Positions 1 to 5,254 of a DNA stretch of 8,874 bases are shown here, in pieces. The position numbers and the translations under genes are program-made. The DNA comes from an uncultured Bacteroidales bacterium. GTDB taxonomy: Bacteria; Bacteroidota; Bacteroidia; Bacteroidales; P3. The DNA lies in contig CALGCG010000064.1 in assembly GCA_937884485.1 (NCBI GenBank), forward strand, positions 1 to 8,874. Reading direction: 5' to 3'. A model generated the notes under the pieces. It worked only from the letters and a program-made list of their open reading frames with translations, was not told where the DNA came from and made no database searches. The first letter of the stretch is position 1, and each line of letters opens with the position of its first letter.

Positions 1-55
1 AGCAAAGCTCGCCGCCCCGGGCCCCTTCAAACACTAAAACCATTCATTTTCGCCC

Positions 56-1363
56 TCACGGCAACACCGTCAAGTCGCGGGCCAGACGGACAGAGCACCC
101 GTAATAGTTCCACTCGTATCCAAAATAGAATCCCGTCGAAGAAGAGGACGCGGTCGATTCACAATAGAAATGGTATGCTCCGCTGGAGTAGCCATAGTAG
201 GAACTCCAATAGCGGCACTTGCTTCCGACTTCTGTCACGTTGACGCCCTCCCGTCTTCCGGCTGCCGGCAGAAACACTGCTCCATTGTCTTGCAGTGTGT
301 TCCATTGCGCCACGGTGTAGACATTAGCAGAGAAAGCAGTCAGCGTATAGTCAATGCCGATACCTGGTATGGGAGTCCAGTTGTCGGGCAGGAGTATGAT
401 GCCGGGAATGCCTGCCACTGTGGCATGGGCTCGGAGCGACGAAGCGTTAGGACGCTCAACCAAGATATAGTACCATTCGTTGCCCGTCAATGTGCGCCAC
501 AATCCTGCGCTGTCTCCTCCGTTGCTGATGGCGTTGTTCACACCCCAGTCGTAGTTGGTGGTGTTGATAGCGGTAGTGGGATAGACCGACTGGTTGGTAC
601 TGCTCATATAAGGGTACTTCTGGTTGTAGCCACTGGTGCCGAACCCGAAAAGGTCAATCCACAGCGTATCGTCGGCAGAGATATTCGCATTCGCGGTGCC
701 CACCATGTCCCACTGGTGCTCGGCAAAACGCCACGTATCGGTACTGGCCCTGTACTGCAAGTTGCCTTTCGAGAAACATATACGGTTGGCGGGAGAAATG
801 CTGAATACTCCCGGCAGGGAGCCTACGACGTCGGCCGGATGGCTGTCGTAGGAATAGGTGTCCACGGTGTCGTATATCACGCTGTCGCGCACATGCACAA
901 TGACACTGTCAACGATATGCACCACCACGGTGTCGTGCTGCACATTGGCGGCATAGAGGGCGTAGGGCACCGACATCAGCTGCTGCGTGGTGCTGAGGGT
1001 GAAGTTCTCGCCACCCTCGGGGTCCACCTGCGAACGGAGGAACCACGGGCCGGCGGCCCAGTCGACGCAAGACTCCATCGTGCAGTTGGTCAAGGCGTTG
1101 CCCTGTCCGACGGTGATGGTGAAGAGGCCTGCGGCGTCGGTGGTGGGCTGGTGCATCTCGGCGTAGCTCTCGGTGCCGAGGGCCGTACCCTGCACCAACG
1201 CTATGCGCACCGTCACCTGACGGCCAGCCACAGCGTGGCCCTGCGCGTCGCGCACAGCGGCCTGATAGGTGAAGCCCTGCGGAGCCTGGGCATGCGCAGA
1301 GTGGAAAGTGGAAAGTTGAAAGAGGAAAGTTATCGCGGTGGCGATTAATGCTATTTTCTTCAT
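56..1363 (-). CDS. Secreted FISUMP-like Bacteroidales surface protein
   Basis: Predicted exported protein of 435 residues. A signal peptide covers residues 1-25, with a likely signal peptidase I site AHA|QA. Residues 28-140 form a first module (QGFTYQAAVRDAQG, then TDAAGLFTITVGQG) of the kind found at the N-terminus of Bacteroidota exported proteins. Residues 143-170 are a linker rich in D-T/S-V. Residues 186-430 are the Bacteroidales module with GNLQYRASTDTWRFAE, ILLPDNW, FLPAAGRR, YWSS and a closing SVRLARD, resembling the FISUMP (TIGR02145) family. There is no T9SS tail of its own and no lipobox. It is the last gene of the sigma-factor operon; its ATG overlaps the previous stop by 4 bases (ATGA). 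The C-terminal two thirds are visibly poorer in G+C (43-50% in sampled 60-base lines) than the N-terminal part (about 70%), suggesting a module of separate origin. Ligand and function are unknown; the family assignment is by motif memory. Confidence 0.85.
   Translation of the reverse strand: MKKIALIATAITFLFQLSTFHSAHAQAPQGFTYQAAVRDAQGHAVAGRQVTVRIALVQGTALGTESYAEMHQPTTDAAGLFTITVGQGNALTNCTMESCVDWAAGPWFLRSQVDPEGGENFTLSTTQQLMSVPYALYAANVQHDTVVVHIVDSVIVHVRDSVIYDTVDTYSYDSHPADVVGSLPGVFSISPANRICFSKGNLQYRASTDTWRFAEHQWDMVGTANANISADDTLWIDLFGFGTSGYNQKYPYMSSTNQSVYPTTAINTTNYDWGVNNAISNGGDSAGLWRTLTGNEWYYILVERPNASSLRAHATVAGIPGIILLPDNWTPIPGIGIDYTLTAFSANVYTVAQWNTLQDNGAVFLPAAGRREGVNVTEVGSKCRYWSSYYGYSSGAYHFYCESTASSSSTGFYFGYEWNYYGCSVRLARDLTVLP
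1301..1328. repeat. Four 7-base tandem units inside a signal-peptide coding region
   Basis: Four adjacent heptads read on the plus strand: GTGGAAA, GTGGAAA, GTTGAAA, GAGGAAA, followed by a partial GTTA. They lie inside the minus-strand gene 56-1363 and encode about residues 12-21 of its signal peptide (LFQLSTFHS). Because 7 is not a multiple of 3, gain or loss of one unit would shift the reading frame right after the start. The copies are imperfect, which lowers the expected slippage rate. Confidence 0.8.
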
Positions 1364-1824
1364 AGTTTGGTGATTTTAAAAGTTTTTTCATTGACTTGCA
1401 GCATATACACGCCTGCCGCATAGGCGCCGAGGTCGATGTGCACGTCCCCTTTGTCGCTGCCCTGCACGGTGCCGAGCAACTGACCCGACTGCGAATAGAC
1501 CTTCACCTGGAGCGCCGGCGTCCCGCCGGCATCAGGCCCCGCCTGGCGGACTGTCACCCCGTCCATGGTGGGATTGGGAAAGACGGTCACCGCCGACGAA
1601 AGTTCCGCGCCCCCGGGCACGCCCACCTCCTCGACCACGAGGGGTTGCATCACGCCTTCGCGCAGCTGCCCGTCGTCGGCGGTGGCCACTGCCGTCTGCC
1701 CCACGCTGTAGGTCAGCGCATAGCCTCCGCCCTCGGCGGTACCGCCGCCAGCGGCCACCGCCTCCTGCGCCCCCGCCGCCAGCGGCAGCAGGACAAGCGC
1801 CAATAGTGTTGTTGTGTGTTTCAT
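1360..1824 (-). CDS. Small secreted protein with T9SS type A sorting domain
   Basis: A 154-residue exported protein that is little more than a signal peptide plus a type IX secretion tail. Residues 1-19 are a signal peptide (cleavage AAGA|QE). Residues 26-66 are a short Gly-rich module with YALTYSVGQTAVAT and EGVMQPLVV, a pattern common before T9SS tails in small Bacteroidota proteins. Residues 78-154 are a Por_Secre_tail domain: VFPNPTMDGVTV, VKVYSQSGQLL, DLGAYAAGVYMLQV, and a final KITKL. In this family the tail directs passage through the outer-membrane T9SS pore and is then usually removed for surface attachment. Here almost no passenger would remain. A segment of about 11 residues (GPDAGGTPALQ, from about 96) interrupts the tail between two strands and is encoded by a GC hairpin. 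It follows the 1845-2438 gene by 20 bases and overlaps the next gene by 4 bases. Confidence 0.88.
   Translation of the reverse strand: MKHTTTLLALVLLPLAAGAQEAVAAGGGTAEGGGYALTYSVGQTAVATADDGQLREGVMQPLVVEEVGVPGGAELSSAVTVFPNPTMDGVTVRQAGPDAGGTPALQVKVYSQSGQLLGTVQGSDKGDVHIDLGAYAAGVYMLQVNEKTFKITKL
1514..1530. repeat. GC hairpin (REP-like) inside the sorting-domain gene
   Basis: GCCGGC-GTCCC-GCCGGC: two copies of the self-complementary hexamer separated by five bases, able to form a 6-base-pair stem. It lies within the gene 1360-1824 and encodes, on the minus strand, part of the DAGGTPALQ segment that is extra compared with the usual spacing in Por_Secre_tail domains. From memory, similar GC palindromes with this translation recur in other bacterial genomes, so a dispersed palindromic repeat is possible. 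Only this copy is visible in the window. Confidence 0.55.
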
Positions 1825-1844
1825 GTGTTGTATGGTTTAAGAAA

Positions 1845-2438
1845 TTATTGCTTCGTACTGTCGATGGCATCCAGGTCGTCCATAACCTCATCGAAGAGCG
1901 TCCATCGCATCTTCTTGGCATCGCGGTCGGTTTCCTTTATGGTATCGGAAATGGCGACATTGCCGTCACGCACATTCGGCGGTGCCACGATGGTGATGCG
2001 CCGTCGGTAGGCCTGTATATACACCATCACATCGTCCTCCCTGCCTGCACCCACTTCAATCTTCCGCTCCGGGTTGTTGCGTGGGGCACGACGCACTTGC
2101 ACAGAAGGCATCTTTTCCTGACGCTCTATCACCCAGTCGGGAATGTTGGGGTCTGCCATGATATCGGCTAATAACTTTTCACGAATGGCCGTATAGCCGA
2201 AGAGGCTGTCGAGCACCTCCCATCCGCGTTCGCTCTCGGCCTCGAGCAGCACAACGGGCACGCGGATGCTGTCGTCCACCTTCTTGTCGCGGATATAGGT
2301 GACGCACACATCCTCGAGGCCCACGTAGCGGTGGAAGAGCTCGTCGCCGTCGACCTGGCGCGGCACAAAGCGCCACGCCGCCACGCTGCCCACCAGCAGC
2401 AGGGAAAGAACGAGGATGATGAGCGTGCTGCGTTTCAT
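1845..2438 (-). CDS. Membrane-anchored protein of unknown function in sigma-factor operon
   Basis: A 197-residue protein I cannot assign to a named family. Residues 4-21 (STLIILVLSLLLVGSVAA) form one membrane segment or uncleaved signal anchor, with MKR before it, so the rest should lie in the periplasm. The soluble part begins DGDELFHRYVGLEDVCVTYIRDKKVDDSIRV; it is mixed, strongly charged, and includes a basic stretch (VRRAPRNNPERK) and an acidic C-terminus (DEVMDDLDAIDSTKQ). No catalytic motif is evident. Its ATG overlaps the stop of the small membrane protein gene upstream by 4 bases (ATGA), implying coupled translation. Position third behind an ECF sigma factor suggests a role in sensing or in the regulated output, but that is inference from context only. 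Confidence 0.85.
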   Translation of the reverse strand: MKRSTLIILVLSLLLVGSVAAWRFVPRQVDGDELFHRYVGLEDVCVTYIRDKKVDDSIRVPVVLLEAESERGWEVLDSLFGYTAIREKLLADIMADPNIPDWVIERQEKMPSVQVRRAPRNNPERKIEVGAGREDDVMVYIQAYRRRITIVAPPNVRDGNVAISDTIKETDRDAKKMRWTLFDEVMDDLDAIDSTKQ

Positions 2439-2719
2439 AGTTTTGAATTCAATATATCGTCCACATTCAGCAGGGCCGCGGAGCGGTGGCCGAGGTCGGA
2501 GACGTAGAGCCCGTCGGGCTGCGGCAGCTGCGTCAGCAGCGCCACGGCGCCCACGGCCACTGCCGCCACCAGCGTGTTGACCACCGCCGTGCGCCTCCGC
2601 GCACGGCGGTAGCCCTCGGCGGCGCCGCCGAGCATCCGTTGCTCGGCGCCGCGACGTATGCGCTCGGCCATCAGCAGCTCCACGGCGTTATCCTTTTGCA
2701 TCGTATTCATCTCTTGCAT
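2435..2719 (-). CDS. Small single-pass membrane protein, candidate anti-sigma factor
   Basis: A 94-residue protein with a basic cytoplasmic N-terminus (RIRRGAEQRM, YRRARRR), one membrane segment (about residues 44-64, TAVVNTLVAAVAVGAVALLT) and a periplasmic tail of about 30 residues starting PQPDGLYVSD. The gene begins inside the sigma-factor gene and ends in an ATGA overlap with the next gene. That place is where Bacteroidota and other bacteria usually encode the anti-sigma factor, but the classic zinc-binding HxxxCxxC motif is absent and the cytoplasmic part is short. The outermost ATG (2719) is given; ATGs at 2710 and 2701 are also possible, and the 2701 start has a GAG triplet 9 bases upstream and a smaller overlap (14 bases). 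A real gene is likely; the anti-sigma role is inferred from position and topology only. Confidence 0.75.
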   Translation of the reverse strand: MQEMNTMQKDNAVELLMAERIRRGAEQRMLGGAAEGYRRARRRTAVVNTLVAAVAVGAVALLTQLPQPDGLYVSDLGHRSAALLNVDDILNSKL

Positions 2720-3191
2720 ATTGTTTCATTTTTTCCATCATGCGGAAGAAGCGTTGCGCCATGGCGTTGGGCTTGACGCCCTGCTCCACGGCCAGCTCCT
2801 TCACGGAATATCCTTCCAGGCGCCGGCGCATGAGCCGCCGCTCATCCTCGTCGAGGCATGCCAGCAACTCCTCCACCAGTTCGTTGTCCCCGCCGGAATC
2901 CACGGCCACATGGGCCGCCTCGTCGATGGGCACGGTGTCCATCCGCCGGCGGCGGAACCAGTCGCTCACCGTCGAGCGCATCACGCTCTTCAGCCAGCTG
3001 TTGACCTGCCGCGGCGTCTCCGCCTGCAGCCCTCCGATGCTATTCCACACCGCCGCCATCACCTCCTGCATCAGCTCGCGGGCCTCGTCGGCCGAGTGGG
3101 CATGACGGATGCAGTAGCGCTGGATATGGCCTCCAAAGTCCTGGAGCACCATTTCGTAGCGTGCATAGTCGTCGAGTGTGTGGGGTGTCAT
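2688..3191 (-). CDS. ECF-type RNA polymerase sigma factor
   Basis: A 167-residue sigma-70 family protein of extracytoplasmic-function size, with only regions 2 and 4. Region 2 spans about residues 13-85, with DEARELMQEVMAAVWNSI (the core-binding helix, normally DLxQEVF) and NSWLKSVMRSTVSDWFRRRR. Region 4 spans about residues 104-158 (LDEDERRLMRRRLEGYSVKE, then a helix-turn-helix VEQGVKPNAMAQRFFRMMEKM) and would read the -35 element. The lack of a large extra domain fits a simple ECF factor. It is the first gene of the five-gene operon; its stop lies inside the next gene. The upstream 84 bases carry a CGTCTA element like an ECF -10 box, so autoregulation is plausible. The likely output is its own operon, including the T9SS-tail and FISUMP-like proteins. 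Confidence 0.92.
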   Translation of the reverse strand: MTPHTLDDYARYEMVLQDFGGHIQRYCIRHAHSADEARELMQEVMAAVWNSIGGLQAETPRQVNSWLKSVMRSTVSDWFRRRRMDTVPIDEAAHVAVDSGGDNELVEELLACLDEDERRLMRRRLEGYSVKELAVEQGVKPNAMAQRFFRMMEKMKQYARDEYDAKG

Positions 3192-3222
3192 AGCCTGCCG
3201 GTTCCGTTTTATCTGTTTATAT

Positions 3223-3228
3223 TAGACG
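3223..3228 (-). promoter_or_regulatory. Candidate ECF -10 element upstream of the sigma operon
   Basis: Read on the minus strand, CGTCTA followed by the AT-rich ATATAAACAG lies 32 bases before the sigma-factor ATG. CGTC is the core of many ECF -10 elements. No GGAAC-like -35 is obvious 16-17 bases further up; GTAATATT is found there instead. The spacer 3192-3275 between anmK and the sigma gene contains no Bacteroidota TAnnTTTG box and no clear terminator hairpin. Confidence 0.4.
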
Positions 3229-3275
3229 GAAAAAGCGGGCGGAATATTACATCGCAGGGAGTTTTTTAACAAATT

Positions 3276-4343
3276 TTACATCTTGGGGAGCAGTCCGCTC
3301 ACCGTGCCGCCCACGGAGTCGCAGCGGGCGCCGGTGACGCTGCGCAGGGTGTTCACCCTGCCGCCCAGGCGCAGGTAGCCCAGCAGGGCAAAGACCACAG
3401 CCTCCTTGTAGTTGACCGTCAGCGCATCGGGGACCACAATCTGCACCTCCGGGCAGCGCTCGCCGAGCAGCTCCAGCAGGTGGCTGTTCCAGGCGCCGCC
3501 GCCGGTGACCAGCAACGAACGGATGCCCTGGCTGTCCACCACGCGGGCAATCTGCAGGGCCGTGTGGGCGGTGACCGTGGCCAGGGCGTCGCGCACTTGC
3601 GACTGCGACGGCGTCAGCCCCAGGAAGCCCTTGACAACGGGCCAGAACGTTCCCACAAACCACTCCTTGCCCAGCGACTTCGGCCCCGGCAGCGAGTAGT
3701 ATTCCAGCGCGTCCAGCTCGTGCAGCAGGCAGGTGTGCACCTCGCCGGCACGGGCGTTGGCGCCGCCTTTGTCGTAGGGCAGCCCCAGCATGGAGGCCAG
3801 CCGGTTGAGCGGCATATTGCACGGGCAGATGTCGTAGGCAATGCGTTTCGCCTCCGACCTGTAGGAAATGTTGGCGATGCCGCCGAGGTTGAGGCAGGCG
3901 TCGTACTGGCCGAAGAGCATCTCGTCGCCTATGGGCACAAGCGGAGCCCCCTGGCCGCCGAGGGCCACGTCGAGGGTGCGGAAGTTGCTGACCACCACCA
4001 GGCCTGTCTCGGCGGCAATGGCGTCGCCGTCGCCTATCTGGGTAGTCAGGCCACGCTGCGGCTGATGGAATATGGTGTGGCCGTGCGAAGCAATGGCCTC
4101 GGGGCGTTCCTTGCCCTTCAGGAAGCGGTTGACCATCTGCCCATAGAGGTGGCCCAGCTCCACATGGGCCAGGGCGTACGCCAACGCCGAGGCGTTCTCC
4201 AGCGTGGCCAGGCGCTGACGCCACTCGGCGCTGTAGGGCACCGTCTCGGCCGCCAGCACACGGTAGCCGCCATCGTTTATATCGCAGAGCGCCAGGTCGA
4301 CGCCGTCGAGCGAGGTGCCCGACATCAATCCGAGTATCTTCAT
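3276..4343 (-). CDS. anmK: Anhydro-N-acetylmuramic acid kinase
   Basis: AnmK (355 residues, full family length) opens the 1,6-anhydro ring of anhydroMurNAc and phosphorylates it to MurNAc-6-phosphate in the cytoplasm, a step in recycling peptidoglycan fragments made by lytic transglycosylases. Visible family motifs are GLMSGTSLDGVDLAL (residues 5-19, ATP/sugar site), ASHGHTIFHQP (85-95), ALGGQGAPLVPIGD (127-140), LNLGGIANIS (151-160), AYDICPCN (169-176; D171 matches the catalytic Asp) and VTGGGAWNSHLLELL. The ICPxN form of the motif is, as I recall it, the Bacteroidota version. The frame stays open far upstream of this start, but the sequence before MKILGLM does not resemble AnmK and overlaps the well-supported preceding gene. 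The ATG overlaps that gene's stop by 4 bases (ATGA). It is the last gene of the acyltransferase operon. Confidence 0.95.
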   Translation of the reverse strand: MKILGLMSGTSLDGVDLALCDINDGGYRVLAAETVPYSAEWRQRLATLENASALAYALAHVELGHLYGQMVNRFLKGKERPEAIASHGHTIFHQPQRGLTTQIGDGDAIAAETGLVVVSNFRTLDVALGGQGAPLVPIGDEMLFGQYDACLNLGGIANISYRSEAKRIAYDICPCNMPLNRLASMLGLPYDKGGANARAGEVHTCLLHELDALEYYSLPGPKSLGKEWFVGTFWPVVKGFLGLTPSQSQVRDALATVTAHTALQIARVVDSQGIRSLLVTGGGAWNSHLLELLGERCPEVQIVVPDALTVNYKEAVVFALLGYLRLGGRVNTLRSVTGARCDSVGGTVSGLLPKM

Positions 4344-5254
4344 AGGCTGTTGAGTTTGGGAATAATGACTTTGTCGCGGAAGGCGCGGCAGAAGATGTCC
4401 ACGCCGTCCTGGTTCAGGTGGTTGGCATCGTAGAAATGCAACGAGTCGTCCAGCTGCGGCAGCGGCATGAAATGGAACTCCCCGTACTGCGCCATCTCCG
4501 CCTGGAACTGCGGCAGGTTGGTATAAGAATCCATCAGCACCCGCGTGTCGGGCACCTCCACCAGCAGGTAGGGCACCCCCCGCCACTGCAGCCACTTTGT
4601 GCAGCGCCACAAGGCCCGCCGCTGTGCACCCAGCACATGGATGGTCTGAGAGGCCTGCGCCTGGGGCGAATAATGCTCCACGGGACGCTCCACATAGCCC
4701 ACCGGCACATAGCCCTCGCGGGGCTCCACGAAGCGGTCGGCGGTGTCGCTGAACGTATTGTGCAGCAAAGCGTAAGGCATCGAGCACACCACCCTCAGGT
4801 TGCATGTGCGCAGCGCCATAGGCACCATGTGCCACGAAGGCGGCACGGCGCTCAGCTGGTAGAGGGCCGCCTCGACGCCGTCGCCTGACATGACGTCGGG
4901 ATGTACCTCGATGACCACCAGCCGCGGCTGCACCGAGTCGAGATACTGGCGCAGCAGCACCTCGCTCTGCAGGGGCGTCTGGTTGGAGGAGCCGAGGTTC
5001 ACCACCCGCAGGCCGCACTCGGCGAAGAGGCGCGGGTCGAAGGTGCGGTAGGCGTGCGACGAGCCCAGGAAGAGCACGTCGGCACCCCGCTGCGAGGAAG
5101 CCTCGCGCACCTTGGTCAGCAGGCGGTCGTCGTGGCCGAGGCTGTAGGTGACGTTGCGCAGCCACCCCGTGCCGCCCAGGGCCCACAGCATGGCCGCCAC
5201 AAAGAGCAACGCCAGAGGCAGGAAGAGGATTATATGCAGGACAAAACGTTTCAA
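4340..5254 (-). CDS. Membrane-anchored SGNH-like protein paired with MBOAT acyltransferase
   Basis: A 304-residue protein with an N-terminal membrane anchor (about residues 4-27, FVLHIILFLPLALLFVAAML) and a periplasmic domain. DVLFLGSSHAYR (59-70) places a serine in the block I position of SGNH/GDSL esterases, and FYDANHLNQDGVDIF (274-288) supplies the closing Asp-x-x-His (D276, H279). This arrangement resembles the periplasmic partners (AlgJ/AlgX-, PatB- or DltD-like) that take an acyl group delivered by an MBOAT protein and pass it to a glycan. The start chosen is TTG at 5254, whose TTGA overlaps the MBOAT stop; it places the membrane anchor at the very N-terminus. The only in-frame ATG upstream is deep inside the MBOAT gene, and the next one inside would cut the anchor. 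The acceptor polymer is not determined by the sequence. Confidence 0.85.
   Translation of the reverse strand: MKRFVLHIILFLPLALLFVAAMLWALGGTGWLRNVTYSLGHDDRLLTKVREASSQRGADVLFLGSSHAYRTFDPRLFAECGLRVVNLGSSNQTPLQSEVLLRQYLDSVQPRLVVIEVHPDVMSGDGVEAALYQLSAVPPSWHMVPMALRTCNLRVVCSMPYALLHNTFSDTADRFVEPREGYVPVGYVERPVEHYSPQAQASQTIHVLGAQRRALWRCTKWLQWRGVPYLLVEVPDTRVLMDSYTNLPQFQAEMAQYGEFHFMPLPQLDDSLHFYDANHLNQDGVDIFCRAFRDKVIIPKLNSL

Noticed and set aside
1..55. Terminator downstream of the sigma operon
   Set aside because: The GCCCCGGGCCCC stretch has no suitable loop or T-run and the window ends too soon to judge.
56..230. Diversity-generating retroelement target
   Set aside because: No reverse transcriptase and no template-like near-copy of the gene end in the window; kept only as a test under the composition finding.
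170..1348. Plus-strand open frame of 392 codons opposite the FISUMP-like gene
   Set aside because: No recognisable motif or promoter; the minus strand has a signal peptide and known modules over the same bases.
3276..5186. Minus-strand frame extending anmK to 636 residues
   Set aside because: The extension has low-complexity Ala/Gly/Arg-rich sequence and overlaps the SGNH-like gene; AnmK begins at the canonical MKILGLMSGTSLDG.
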